A stretch of DNA of 64,000 bases from Bacteroidaceae bacterium (GCA_017465905.1 JAFTVE010000021.1:1-64000); one strand, 5' to 3'. Shown: positions 1-8,300, counted from the stretch's first letter. Notes: a model not told the origin generated them from the letters alone. Numbers and translations are program-made.

Positions 1-342
1 AGTAACAATCAGCCCGGTATGGTACTGTGACTCGTTCAAATTATTAGGATCCGGATGGTTAGGGATAAAATAATCTCCATTTGATATTACAGCCACCATT
101 GCCGGACTGTCAGCGTGGGAGTCCCAATTGAAAATAAGATTTCCTTTGCCGGCCTCATCTTTCCATACGGCACGCGTGCCCGGGGCATCGGCAGTGCCGA
201 AAGTGAGTTGTACAAGCTTACCCTCAGTGGGTGTTTCGGGCACGATGTCATCGTTGTCGTTGCAAGCAACGAAAACGGAAAGGGGAAAGGTTAAAGCGGA
301 AAGCTTTATCCAATTCAAAATTTTATGTTCTAGTTTATTCAT
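1..342 (-). CDS. Fimbrillin-like lipoprotein, N-terminal part; gene runs off the window
   Basis: A leftward frame opens at the ATG at 342 and stays open to the window edge, giving the first 114 residues. Residues 1-27 are a lipoprotein signal peptide ending LSVFVAC, so Cys27 is the likely lipidated residue, followed by an acidic NDNDD linker. The text from about residue 42 (LVQLTFGTADAPGTRAVW, then GNLIFNWDS) resembles the first strands of fimbrillin / Mfa-type surface proteins of Bacteroidales, where a Thr-Arg step precedes the mature pilin region. It starts 30 bases after the second of two small peptide genes on the same strand, so the three probably form one transcript. The family call rests on the N-terminus alone; another surface lipoprotein family is possible. 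Confidence 0.65.
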   Translation of the reverse strand, partial: MNKLEHKILNWIKLSALTFPLSVFVACNDNDDIVPETPTEGKLVQLTFGTADAPGTRAVWKDEAGKGNLIFNWDSHADSPAMVAVISNGDYFIPNHPDPNNLNESQYHTGLIVT

Positions 343-372
343 ATATTATTTTCAGTTTTCAGTTTTCACCTT

Positions 373-534
373 TCAGCTTTCAGTTTCCCAAAGGTTTCCC
401 CAAGTTCCGCGACGCTCCTTGGCGCCACCGAACTCGCTATCGTCACTGTCATGTCCCCATCCGCTAATGGCAAGCATGGTTGTGAGTTCGATATTGACTT
501 CTTCGCTCATGGGCTTTATATACTCTTTCTTCAT
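373..534 (-). CDS. Small peptide 2 of a tandem pair (MKKEYIKP...SGWG type)
   Basis: A 53-residue frame starting MKKEYIKPMSEEVNIEL and containing SGWGHDSDDSEFG, identical over 13 residues to the peptide encoded just upstream. The start is at 534; an in-frame ATG four codons earlier (546) is possible. The N-terminal pattern (Met-Lys-Lys-x-Tyr-x-x-Pro, an acidic/hydrophobic stretch, then a small-residue-Gly step) is one I associate with abundant, uncharacterised small proteins of Bacteroidales. After EFG it runs on for 17 residues (GAKERRGTWGNLWETES) into DNA made of ctgaaa-like repeats, where peptide 1 stops at once, so its stop codon may have been lost. It lies 13 bases after peptide 1 and 30 before the lipoprotein gene. 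No function is known to me. Confidence 0.55.
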   Translation of the reverse strand: MKKEYIKPMSEEVNIELTTMLAISGWGHDSDDSEFGGAKERRGTWGNLWETES

Positions 535-597
535 AGGCTCAATCATATTAGTATCCAAATTCAGAATCATCACTGTCATGTCCCCATCCGCTAATGG
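443..597. repeat. 28-bp direct repeat inside the two peptide genes
   Basis: Positions 443-470 and 570-597 are identical over 28 bases. The repeat encodes most of the shared SGWGHDSDD block, while the DNA on both sides has diverged, so the core is either a recent conversion tract or is under strong selection. Confidence 0.85.
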
Positions 598-676
598 TGA
601 AGCCACGCTCCACCTTTACTTCGATGACCTCCACCTTGGGGGCCTCGTACATTGTCCTTGTTTCTGTGTTGTTCAT
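548..676 (-). CDS. Small peptide 1 of a tandem pair (SGWG type)
   Basis: A 42-residue frame starting MNNTETRTMYEAPKVEVIEV and ending SGWGHDSDDSEFGY before a TAA. It aligns without gaps to peptide 2 over 33 residues, sharing Tyr, Pro, Glu, Ile and the whole SGWGHDSDDSEFG block, which supports both as real genes. The start at 676 was chosen because it gives a length like peptide 2; a shorter form from the Met at 652 is possible. No signal peptide or membrane segment is visible. The conserved acidic end with a single Trp and the variable leader resemble a leader-core layout, but no modification enzyme is visible in the window. Role unknown. Confidence 0.55.
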   Translation of the reverse strand: MNNTETRTMYEAPKVEVIEVKVERGFTISGWGHDSDDSEFGY

Positions 677-732
677 ATCTTTGTTGTTTGGGGCCTCCCC
701 CCTGCCCCTCCCAAGGAGGGGTGATGCAGACA

Positions 733-835
733 TCGCGGAGATTGGCTGGTTTATGGTTCTTTTTGTTTAGTGTTTATAATCTGTTTAATCTGTGTAATCT
801 GTGGTTTATTTAGGAGTCAGGAATTAAGAGTTTTA
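733..835. other. Non-coding stretch with short tandem repeat
   Basis: Upstream of the peptide genes. It contains three copies of TAATCTGT at about 9-base spacing (776-803), a microsatellite type common between Bacteroidales genes. I see no clear promoter, although one for the peptide operon should lie here or just beyond. Confidence 0.4.
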
Positions 836-923
836 GTGTCATTTCGAACGAAGTGAGAAATCTCGCAGCGAACCTTGTCGATTTGGATTTGTTTGAGATC
901 CCTCGCGCTGCTCGGGATGACAC
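836..923. repeat. Imperfect inverted repeat (29-base arms)
   Basis: The arms 836-864 (GTGTCATTTCGAACGAAG...) and 895-923 (...GCTCGGGATGACAC) are complementary at 20 of 29 positions with a 30-base loop; several mismatches could be G-U pairs in RNA. The GTGTCAT...ATGACAC ends resemble dispersed intergenic elements of Bacteroidota that are often mistaken for genes. Confidence 0.6.
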
Positions 924-972
924 GAAAGTGGTTATATTTTCCGCGAGGCCTGAGTCCTCCCCATAGAGGGGG

Positions 973-1106
973 CCGATGCGAAATGAGCATCGGTTGCGCT
1001 GACTGAAACTTTAGTTTCACAAAAGCGTCTCGCCTGCGAGCTATGGGGTGAGGCAATAAAAAATGCGCCACCGCAGGGCACGAGGTGTGCCGCACGGTAG
1101 CGCATT
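973..1106. repeat. Cluster of three hairpins
   Basis: Three dyads: 973-979 with 987-993 (CCGATGC/GCATCGG); 1003-1008 with 1013-1018 (TGAAAC/GTTTCA); and a long stepped stem at 1062-1106 in which AATGCGC, ACCG and GGCAC pair with GTGCC, CGGT and GCGCATT around symmetrical small bulges. No protein is encoded; this looks like a palindromic extragenic element. Confidence 0.6.
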
Positions 1107-1367
1107 GCATAGCTTCCGAGTAAACCGCCGTCCCTACAGGGGGGGGGTACTAATGCGTTGATATTTAGTTGGTTAATCATTCCTTTTTATTTCGCCGTCT
1201 TATTTAACTCGTCATCTCTTACCCCTCAAAGGTGGGCTTTCGGCTACAAAAATAGGAATCAATTCTGAAAAGATTCTGAAATTTTCAGAAAAAAGGTGAG
1301 CTGTTAATTTTTTTTAAGAACCTCCGAGGCCGACTTCTTATCTCACACAATTTCTATCTACGCATCA
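1107..1367. other. Non-coding stretch after mraY
   Basis: No frame with gene-like composition. It holds a short dyad (TCTGAAA/TTTCAGA near 1282-1296) and homopolymer runs. No convincing terminator or promoter was found. Confidence 0.4.
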
Positions 1368-2648
1368 TTATCTTATCTTCAATGTTATAATGGTCACCGC
1401 AGCCAGTATGATAGTCACGATCCAGAAGCGCACGGTGATCTTCGCTTCGTGGAAAAGGGTGTCGGGGTGGGTCACCTTGATGCTACAGCCCGGATCCATT
1501 TTCTGCACCTGTGCCACCGAGGTACGGAAATGGTCATGGATGGGGGTACGCTTGAAGAAGCGTTGCTTGACCCCTTTCCTCTTGCCTGCCTTATAATAGA
1601 ATCGCTGGATGATGACCGAGAGGCTCTCCACGAAGAACACACCACAAAGGATGGGGATGAGCAGCTCCTTGCGGATGATGATGGCACTCACGGCAATGAT
1701 GCCACCGATGGTGAGGCTGCCGGTATCGCCCATAAAGACCTGAGCGGGGAAGGCGTTGTACCAAAGGAAACCGATGAGCGCACCTACAAAGGCACACAGG
1801 TATACCACCAACTCCTCGGAGCCTGGGATATACATGATATTCAGATAGCCAGCCATGGAGATGTGACTGGACACGTAGGCCAGTATGCCCAAGACGACGC
1901 CGATGATGGCCGAGTTGCCCGCTGCCATACCGTCCATACCGTCATTGAGGTTGGCACTGTTGGACACTGCCGTCACCACGAGGATGGTCATGAAGACAAA
2001 GAGGATCCAACCTCCCAACTGCTTATACTCGCCCATCCAGTTGAAGGCATTGGCATAGTCGAGGTTGTTGTTCTTGAAGAAGGGGATGGTGGTCTTGGTA
2101 GACTTTGTAGCCTCGCTCTTGTGAACAATCTCGGTTGCCGCATTGGCTCCACGCTGCACCTCGATATTTTCGCGAATAACCGCATCATCGCTCAGGTAAA
2201 GCGTGAGACCCACGATGATGCCGAGACCTACCTGACCGATGATCTTGAACTTGCCGTGCAGGCCCTCCTTATCGCGCTTGAACACCTTGATATAGTCGTC
2301 GGCAAATCCCAAGGCACCAAGCCATACCGTGGTGACAAGCATGAGGATCATATATACATTGTCGAGACGGCCGAGCAGCAAGCATGGGATGAGTATCGCT
2401 GCCAGGATGATGACACCACCCATCGTGGGAGTGCCTATCTTCTGCACACCGAAGGGGTCGATGCTCGCATCGCGCTGCGTCTCGGTAATCTGCTGGCGCT
2501 TGAGCATATTGATAAAGTGCTTACCGTAGATGGTAGACACCAGCAACGCAATGATGATGGCCAGCAGTGAACGGAACGAGATATAGGTAAACATACCCGC
2601 ACCAGGCACGTTCAGCTCATTCAAGTAGTCAAAGAGGTAGTATAACAT
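1368..2648 (-). CDS. mraY: Phospho-N-acetylmuramoyl-pentapeptide transferase
   Basis: Makes lipid I by moving phospho-MurNAc-pentapeptide onto undecaprenyl phosphate at the inner membrane. The 426 residues form about ten membrane helices and carry the family motifs: GFADDY with the Asp pair at 117-118, NLNDGMDG, MGDTGSL and the HDHF loop near the C-terminus. It is longer than the roughly 360 residues of proteobacterial MraY because of an insertion between about residues 155 and 215, usual for Bacteroidota. It starts 17 bases after the murE stop, so it is co-transcribed with the genes to its right. It is the last dcw gene here: murD, its usual partner, does not follow. Confidence 0.97.
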   Translation of the reverse strand: MLYYLFDYLNELNVPGAGMFTYISFRSLLAIIIALLVSTIYGKHFINMLKRQQITETQRDASIDPFGVQKIGTPTMGGVIILAAILIPCLLLGRLDNVYMILMLVTTVWLGALGFADDYIKVFKRDKEGLHGKFKIIGQVGLGIIVGLTLYLSDDAVIRENIEVQRGANAATEIVHKSEATKSTKTTIPFFKNNNLDYANAFNWMGEYKQLGGWILFVFMTILVVTAVSNSANLNDGMDGMAAGNSAIIGVVLGILAYVSSHISMAGYLNIMYIPGSEELVVYLCAFVGALIGFLWYNAFPAQVFMGDTGSLTIGGIIAVSAIIIRKELLIPILCGVFFVESLSVIIQRFYYKAGKRKGVKQRFFKRTPIHDHFRTSVAQVQKMDPGCSIKVTHPDTLFHEAKITVRFWIVTIILAAVTIITLKIR

Positions 2649-2665
2649 AGCTGAGAATCTTTATT

Positions 2666-4117
2666 TTAGTTTCCAAACACTTCATTCAATATCTCCTTGT
2701 CGTCGAAGTGGTGCTTCACACCCTTTATGTCCTGATAGTTCTCGTGCCCCTTGCCGGCAACGAGGATGACATCGCCCTTCTCGGCAAGCATGCAGGCCGT
2801 GCGTATGGCCTCACGACGGTCAACGATGGAAATCACGCAGGACTTCTGCGCAGGAGTGAGTCCGGCAAGCATGTCATTGATGATGTCTTGCGGCTCCTCG
2901 AAGCGGGGGTTATCGCTGGTGATGATGACCTTGTCGCTGCCCTTCACGGCCTCCTGAGCCATGATGGGGCGCTTGCCCTTGTCGCGGTTGCCACCGGCAC
3001 CTACCACGGTGATGACCTTGCCCTTGCCCCCTTGCACCTCGTGAATGGCACTCAGCACATTGGCTATGGCATCGGGAGTGTGGGCATAGTCGACAATGGC
3101 GGTGAAGCCCTGCGGGGAGTGTACCGCGTCGAAGCGACCGCTCACGGGGCGCAACGTGCTGAGCACGGTGAGCACCTCCTCGGGGCGCTTGCCCAAGAGG
3201 CAGGCTGTGCCATATACGGCAAGGAGGTTGCTGGCGTTGAACTTACCGATGAACTGCACGAACACCTCCACGCCGTTGATGTCGAGCATCATGCCGTCGA
3301 AGTAGTGCTCAAGGATACGGCCCTTGAAGTCGGCCAGGCTACGGAGCGAGTAGGTATACACCTTGGCACGCGTGTTCTGCGTCATCACCAGTCCGTTCTT
3401 GTCGTCGAGGTTGGTCACCACGAAAGCATCCTTGGGCAGGGCATCGAAGAAGGCCTTCTTGGCACGCAGGTAGTTGTCCACGGTCTTGTGATAGTCCATA
3501 TGGTCGCGCGTGAGGTTGGTGAAGATGCCTCCTGCAAACTTAAGTCCACCGATACGGCGCTGCGCCACAGAGTGTGAGCTCACCTCCATGAACACATACT
3601 TGCAGCCCTCATCGGCCATACGCCCCAACAGGGCATTGAGGGTGATGGCATCGGGCGTGGTATGCTCGGTGGGGATGGCCTCATCGTCTATGTAGTTGCA
3701 TACGGTAGAGATGAGTCCGACCTTATAGCCCATCGCGCGGAACATATTATATAGGAGTGTCGCGATGGTGGTCTTGCCATTGGTGCCCGTGACACCTATC
3801 AGCCTCACCTTCTCCGTAGGATGATCATGGAAGGCCGTAGCGATAGGGCCTACGGCTTCTTCGCTGTCGGCCACACGGACGTAGGTGATGCCTTCGGTCA
3901 ACGACTCGGGCAACTGCTCACACACGATGGCTACAGCCCCCTTGTCAATGGCACCTTGTATATATTTATGTCCGTCGACCTGTGTGCCACGCATAGCCAC
4001 AAACAGATGGCCGGCTGCGATACGGCGCGAGTCGATATGCACATCGGCAATGTCGCACTGCGCATTGCCAATGACCTCTTCTACACGTAATCCTTTGATG
4101 ATGTCTGAGAGTAACAT
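2666..4117 (-). CDS. murE: UDP-MurNAc-L-Ala-D-Glu:meso-diaminopimelate ligase
   Basis: Cytoplasmic ATP-dependent ligase that adds the third residue of the peptidoglycan stem peptide. The 483-residue protein shows the Mur-ligase order: N-terminal UDP-binding domain, ATP loop TGTNGKTT near residue 110, and the C-terminal domain with DNPR at 402-405. DNPR is the signature of enzymes that add meso-diaminopimelate rather than lysine, as expected for Bacteroidota. It begins 12 bases after the ftsI stop and ends 17 bases before mraY. Confidence 0.97.
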   Translation of the reverse strand: MLLSDIIKGLRVEEVIGNAQCDIADVHIDSRRIAAGHLFVAMRGTQVDGHKYIQGAIDKGAVAIVCEQLPESLTEGITYVRVADSEEAVGPIATAFHDHPTEKVRLIGVTGTNGKTTIATLLYNMFRAMGYKVGLISTVCNYIDDEAIPTEHTTPDAITLNALLGRMADEGCKYVFMEVSSHSVAQRRIGGLKFAGGIFTNLTRDHMDYHKTVDNYLRAKKAFFDALPKDAFVVTNLDDKNGLVMTQNTRAKVYTYSLRSLADFKGRILEHYFDGMMLDINGVEVFVQFIGKFNASNLLAVYGTACLLGKRPEEVLTVLSTLRPVSGRFDAVHSPQGFTAIVDYAHTPDAIANVLSAIHEVQGGKGKVITVVGAGGNRDKGKRPIMAQEAVKGSDKVIITSDNPRFEEPQDIINDMLAGLTPAQKSCVISIVDRREAIRTACMLAEKGDVILVAGKGHENYQDIKGVKHHFDDKEILNEVFGN

Positions 4118-4129
4118 ATTATTTCCTTT

Positions 4130-6316
4130 TTACTTCAACTTCAAATATATGGTCTGTCCCTTACGGACCGCATTGCCATGAGGTATGCTCTGCGAATACA
4201 CCTTGCCCTTTCCCGAGATATTCACCTTGAGTCCACATGCCTCAAGCAGATACAGGGCGTCTTTGGCTCCGAGCCCCTTCACATTGGGGACCTTTCCTTC
4301 TGAGGAATCAAACGGTATGTCGCTGAGCAACACGTCGGAGGTACGGCTCTCGGCATTACCCCATACGGGCTTGCCCTCCCGATAGGGCACATCGGCACCC
4401 CACTCGTGACGGATGTCGAGTTCGTCAAGTACGTAGCGGGCATCAGCAATGTTGCCCTTGGCTACCTTGGGAATGAAGATAGCCGTCGAGTCCACCAATT
4501 CGCTTATCTCACGCTTGTCGTCGCGTGCCATCACCCGCTTGGCAATCTCGCCAAATACTACACCGGCCACGCCACCACCCGAGATCAAGCCGCCACGTGT
4601 CTGGATAGATACGATACAGGTGTACTTGGGGGCATCGGCAGGGAAGAATCCGCAGAAACTGAGCTGATGGCCTCCACCCTTGAGCTGACCACCGGAGGCA
4701 ATCTGCGCTGTACCGGTCTTACCCGCCACGAGGAAGTTTTCTGATTTAGCCTGACGGCCAAGTCCTGTAGGCTCGTTGACCACCATAGTAAGCATCTTGG
4801 TGATGTCATCAAGGGCTTGCTGTGAGGCAATCTTATCGATGACCACCTCGGGCTCGAACTCCTCCACCACCCTACCATCTTCAAGGATGGCAGTCACGAG
4901 ACGCGGCTTCATGAACTTACCGTTATTGGCAATGGCATTGTAGAAGGAGACGATATTGATAGGAGCAATCTGTGTCTCGTAACCGATAGACATCCAAGGC
5001 AATGCAGTGCGCGACCAGTTGGTCCTTTTCGCATTGGGCTTGCGAATGACAGGTTTTCCCGTACCCGGAAGCAGCGGAAAGTGGGTAGCCAAACCCATAC
5101 GGTGCAGCCCCTCGACAAACTTCTCCGGCTCCTTACTATAGTTCTCATCGATAAGGCGGGCCGTACCTACGTTGGAGGAGTACATCAGCACCTGCGGCAC
5201 ACTGAGCACACCATAGGCACTTGCCTTGTTCCAGTTGTGGTCGCGCATCGTAGCCGAACCAAACTTATACAATCCGCGATTGGCATCTACCGAGTCGGTG
5301 ATGCTGATTTTCTTGTCATCAAGTGCCACCAGCAGCGAAGCAGTCTTGAAGGTTGAGCCAGGCTCCAAGATATCGGTAAGGGCATTATTCTTGGTCTCAT
5401 AGTAGGCACCACTCTCCAAGCGGTTCATATTGACCATCGCCTTGATATCGCCTGTAGCCACCTCCATCACGATTACCACGCCTGTTCGCGCATCGCCCTT
5501 ATACTGCTCGTTCTGCTTATGCAGCACATCGAGCAATGCCTTTTCGGCAATATCCTGAATCTCCACGTTAAGGGTAGTCTTTACATCGTAGCCATCGACA
5601 GCAGGCTTGTCCACAATGGTGACATCCTGCTTACCGGCTCTTTTCTTGTGTCCCCATCCGGGTTCACCACGCAGATAGTCATCGTAAGCCAGCTCGATAC
5701 CGTTCTTGGCCGAATCCACCTTGGCATATACATCACCCAGAGTACGGCGAGCCAGCGAACCGAAAATCTTCTTGCGCTCAATATTGCTCTCGGTGAAGAA
5801 GCCTCCGCTGTTGGAACTCTCGCACAGCACCGGCAGTTTCTTTATCTCCTTGTATTGGGCATACGACACACGGCGAGGATAGAGCTTCCAATAACGGCTT
5901 TTCTGCGCACGTCCCTTGCGGAAGGTCTGGCGGAATTCCTCCACGCTCTTGTCGGGGAGTATACGGTGCAATCCCTCACAGATCTCCGTTTCATGCACAT
6001 CGAGAAGGGAGTCTCGACGATGCTGTGCCTTGATGCGGCGACTCTCATCGCTGTCCGACACCCTGAAGTCCATGAAGAGCGTATACTGCGGCACGCTACT
6101 GGCCATCAGCTGTCCATCGTCGCTGAGTATGTTGCCGCGCTTGGGAGCTATGGCCACACTGTCAACCACACTACGCTCAGTCACCTCCTTCCAGTAGTTA
6201 CGCTCGAAAATCATCACCGACATAGCCTTGAGCAATATAATAATGCCCACCATCGCCATCAATATGATGATGGTGAAGTAGCGTGAAACGATTTTCTTAT
6301 CTTTAGGGTTCTGCAT
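4130..6316 (-). CDS. ftsI: Division transpeptidase (class B PBP) with C-terminal PASTA domain
   Basis: Septal peptidoglycan cross-linking enzyme, anchored in the inner membrane with its catalytic part in the periplasm. The 728 residues contain one N-terminal membrane helix (about 12-32), a dimerisation domain, and the penicillin-binding motifs STFK (Ser321, Lys324), SSN (380-382) and KTG (533-535). A PASTA domain occupies the last 60 or so residues (VPNVKGLGAKDALYLLEACG). It follows the ftsL-like gene and precedes murE in the usual dcw order. The gap of 84 bases to the ftsL-like gene holds nothing notable. Confidence 0.96.
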   Translation of the reverse strand: MQNPKDKKIVSRYFTIIILMAMVGIIILLKAMSVMIFERNYWKEVTERSVVDSVAIAPKRGNILSDDGQLMASSVPQYTLFMDFRVSDSDESRRIKAQHRRDSLLDVHETEICEGLHRILPDKSVEEFRQTFRKGRAQKSRYWKLYPRRVSYAQYKEIKKLPVLCESSNSGGFFTESNIERKKIFGSLARRTLGDVYAKVDSAKNGIELAYDDYLRGEPGWGHKKRAGKQDVTIVDKPAVDGYDVKTTLNVEIQDIAEKALLDVLHKQNEQYKGDARTGVVIVMEVATGDIKAMVNMNRLESGAYYETKNNALTDILEPGSTFKTASLLVALDDKKISITDSVDANRGLYKFGSATMRDHNWNKASAYGVLSVPQVLMYSSNVGTARLIDENYSKEPEKFVEGLHRMGLATHFPLLPGTGKPVIRKPNAKRTNWSRTALPWMSIGYETQIAPINIVSFYNAIANNGKFMKPRLVTAILEDGRVVEEFEPEVVIDKIASQQALDDITKMLTMVVNEPTGLGRQAKSENFLVAGKTGTAQIASGGQLKGGGHQLSFCGFFPADAPKYTCIVSIQTRGGLISGGGVAGVVFGEIAKRVMARDDKREISELVDSTAIFIPKVAKGNIADARYVLDELDIRHEWGADVPYREGKPVWGNAESRTSDVLLSDIPFDSSEGKVPNVKGLGAKDALYLLEACGLKVNISGKGKVYSQSIPHGNAVRKGQTIYLKLK

Positions 6317-6400
6317 CTCTATTTAGTTTATATAAGTAGATAAATGGAGATAATTGGAGTCAAATGCCAATAGCGAAGCACTTGGCTCGCATATTCATCA

Positions 6401-6736
6401 TCATTTCTTTATCACCACAGGCGGTTTGGTCGAAGCCTTCAACTCACTCCCCTGCTCCACGATATACTTCTGTATGTTCGACTCGCGGCTCTTCTCCATC
6501 AGTTCGCTCGAGCGTGCCAGTGCCTCGTACTTCACATCATTAAGCTTTGAACGCAGCTCCTGTATCTCCACCTGCTCATGCTGGAAGGCGTAGCGGTTGC
6601 TCACATACACGATCACCAGTGCAGCCACAAGGGCGATAAGCCCTATCTGGCGCGACAGGAAGGGGCTCGTCAGCATATCGCCATCAATCCATGACTTCAG
6701 CGACTTCTTTTTTTTCTTCTTCTGCTCGGCGGTCAT
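6401..6736 (-). CDS. ftsL: FtsL-like division protein
   Basis: A 111-residue protein with a very basic cytoplasmic start (QKKKKKKSLKSW), one membrane helix (about residues 31-48) and a short extracytoplasmic segment with a heptad-like pattern (EQVEIQELRSKLNDVKYEAL). This is the FtsL layout: a bitopic protein that joins the FtsQ/FtsB complex and activates FtsI/FtsW. Sequence conservation in the family is low, so the call rests on topology and on its place between rsmH and ftsI. Its start lies 4 bases beyond the rsmH stop. Confidence 0.85.
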   Translation of the reverse strand: MTAEQKKKKKKSLKSWIDGDMLTSPFLSRQIGLIALVAALVIVYVSNRYAFQHEQVEIQELRSKLNDVKYEALARSSELMEKSRESNIQKYIVEQGSELKASTKPPVVIKK

Positions 6737-6740
6737 CTTG

Positions 6741-7643
6741 CTATCTTTTTTCTCCTATTCTCAACTTTGCACTTCTTGAACGCGGATTAGCCTCCTGCTC
6801 CTCCTGGCTTGCCACGGCCACCTTACCCACCAAGCGGTAGGGCGACGGCTTCGTGCCATAGATATCCTGCTCCACTTTTCCCTCCACGTTTCCTGTCTTC
6901 ATCAGGTTCTTCACCAGACGGTCTTCGAGCGAGTGATAGGTAAGTACCACCAGACGCCCTCCGGGACGGAGCAGTTCGGTTGCCGACTGCAGCATCTCCT
7001 TCAAGGCCTCCATCTCCTCATTGACCTCGATGCGCAGGGCTTGGAAGAGCTTGGCCATCTCCTTCTTCTCGCGGTCGCGCCCAAAGAGGCGCTTCACCGT
7101 CTCGTAGAGCTGTCCCGTAGTCTCAATAGGTGCCAGCGCACGAGCCTTCACGATTACCGACGCCAACTTACGGCTATTGAGCAACTCGCCATAGAGGTAG
7201 AATATCTCGGCCAGACGCTCCTCGTCGTAGGTGTTGACAATATCGGCGGCCGTGCGCCCCTCGCGACGGTTCATACGCATATCCAGCTTGGCATCGAAGC
7301 GGAACGAGAAGCCCAGCTCACCCTCATCGAACTGATGGCTCGATACGCCGAGGTCGGCCAGCACGCCATCGAGCTGCTCCACTCCGTGATAGCGCATCCA
7401 GTTCCACAGGTAGCGGAAGTTGCTTCGCACGAAGGTGAAGCGTGCATCATCCACAATGTTGCGTTCCGCATCAGCATCTTGGTCGAAGCTATACAGACGT
7501 GCTGCATCATCCATTCTGCGCAGTATCTCGCGCGAATGCCCACCGCCACCAAAGGTCATATCGGCATATATGCCTCCGGGGACGATATTCATGCCATCTA
7601 CCGTCTCATGCAACATAACGGGAATGTGATAGGGAATATTCAT
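6741..7643 (-). CDS. rsmH: 16S rRNA (cytosine1402-N4)-methyltransferase
   Basis: Methylates C1402 in the ribosomal P site using S-adenosylmethionine; formerly mraW. The 300 residues begin with the conserved HIPVMLHETVDGM, followed by the methyl-donor loop MTFGGGGHSREIL and the family signature DGVLADLGVSSHQFDEGELGF, here split to show only its core DLGVSSHQ. The C-terminal part ends with PSxAKLRIGEK-like text (NPRSRSAKLRIGEKR). It is the second gene of the dcw transcript, 96 bases after mraZ. Confidence 0.96.
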   Translation of the reverse strand: MNIPYHIPVMLHETVDGMNIVPGGIYADMTFGGGGHSREILRRMDDAARLYSFDQDADAERNIVDDARFTFVRSNFRYLWNWMRYHGVEQLDGVLADLGVSSHQFDEGELGFSFRFDAKLDMRMNRREGRTAADIVNTYDEERLAEIFYLYGELLNSRKLASVIVKARALAPIETTGQLYETVKRLFGRDREKKEMAKLFQALRIEVNEEMEALKEMLQSATELLRPGGRLVVLTYHSLEDRLVKNLMKTGNVEGKVEQDIYGTKPSPYRLVGKVAVASQEEQEANPRSRSAKLRIGEKR

Positions 7644-7739
7644 CTTTGTCCAATTTTTTTACGGGTTCCTTCAGCCGTTGGAGTTGTTCAGCATTTCCGT
7701 GGACGATACCGTCTACTCCATTATAGAGGCTTCTCCGAC

Positions 7740-8192
7740 TCAGTTTCTATCATTCATCAGCGCTTCAAGTTCCGCACCGAATGTCGACTCATCAGCAAAC
7801 GCGCTGTCTGCCACCTCCTTAGCCCATAGTTCTATGGTATCGTCCATACCGATAAAACGCACCTCTGCCTTCAGGTCGATGGCTTCGTGGTAGCGTTTCG
7901 GAATCAAAATACGTCCGTTCCCGTCGATGGTCAGTTCATCCACGCCAGCCACAAACTGACGGAACCACATCTGCTCCTGACGGTTCCAACGGTTGAGCCG
8001 TGCACGCAACGCATCAAGTTGCTCGTTCCACGTGCTCTCGGGATACAGCACCAGGCAACGCTGATGGATATCCTTGCGGAGCATCAGCTTCTCGTCGCCA
8101 GCCTTCTGCAACACACGACGAAAGGTTGCCGGAAGGAATACGCGCCCCTTCTCGTCAGTCCTTGCCTCTATGTTACCGATAAAACGTGCCAT
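7740..8192 (-). CDS. mraZ: Transcriptional regulator MraZ
   Basis: A 150-residue protein with two AbrB/SpoVT-like swapped-hairpin domains, the first at about residues 5-50 (GNIEARTDEKGRVFLPATFR) and the second around 82-125 (LTIDGNGRILIPKRY). MraZ forms a ring-shaped oligomer that binds TGGGN repeats and represses its own dcw operon. Such repeats lie 44-68 bases upstream of the start (8236-8260), so autoregulation is likely. First gene of the dcw transcript. Confidence 0.96.
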   Translation of the reverse strand: MARFIGNIEARTDEKGRVFLPATFRRVLQKAGDEKLMLRKDIHQRCLVLYPESTWNEQLDALRARLNRWNRQEQMWFRQFVAGVDELTIDGNGRILIPKRYHEAIDLKAEVRFIGMDDTIELWAKEVADSAFADESTFGAELEALMNDRN

Positions 8193-8220
8193 CTTTTTCT
8201 CCCATTTTACAATTTCGCCT

Positions 8221-8260
8221 CAAAGTTACACAATTCCCCACAATTCCCCACCATAAACCA
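8221..8260 (-). promoter_or_regulatory. dcw promoter with MraZ boxes
   Basis: Read leftward, TGGTT (8260-8256), TGGGG (8250-8246) and TGGGG (8240-8236) occur at exact 10-base steps, followed by the -7 element TAACTTTG (8228-8221). The TGGGN-5-base-spacer pattern is that of known MraZ operators, and its overlap with the promoter fits repression by MraZ. No good -33 TTTG was found. Confidence 0.7.
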
Positions 8261-8268
8261 CAAATTAT

Positions 8269-8300
8269 TTTTCCACAAGTTTTCCACCGCCTGTGGATAA
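8269..8300. promoter_or_regulatory. Putative DnaA boxes upstream of mraZ
   Basis: TGTGGATAA at 8292-8300 is a perfect inverse of the DnaA box TTATCCACA, and TTTTCCACA at 8269-8277 differs by one base. They lie just upstream of the MraZ boxes. A chance match is possible for 9-mers. Confidence 0.4.

Noticed and set aside
128..724. Rightward 198-codon frame at the left end
   Set aside because: Antisense to the lipoprotein and both peptide genes; the leftward reading gives a lipobox and two homologous peptides, a much better explanation.
817..1180. Leftward open frames reading like 'RNDTKTLNS'
   Set aside because: They run through the inverted repeats and hairpins of the 836-1106 block, have no start context, and resemble repeat-derived false genes common in Bacteroidota.
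1449..2570. Long rightward frame opposite mraY
   Set aside because: Antisense shadow of a clear mraY gene; its composition is fixed by mraY codons and it shows no family pattern. The same holds for long frames opposite murE, ftsI, rsmH and the Ig-like gene.
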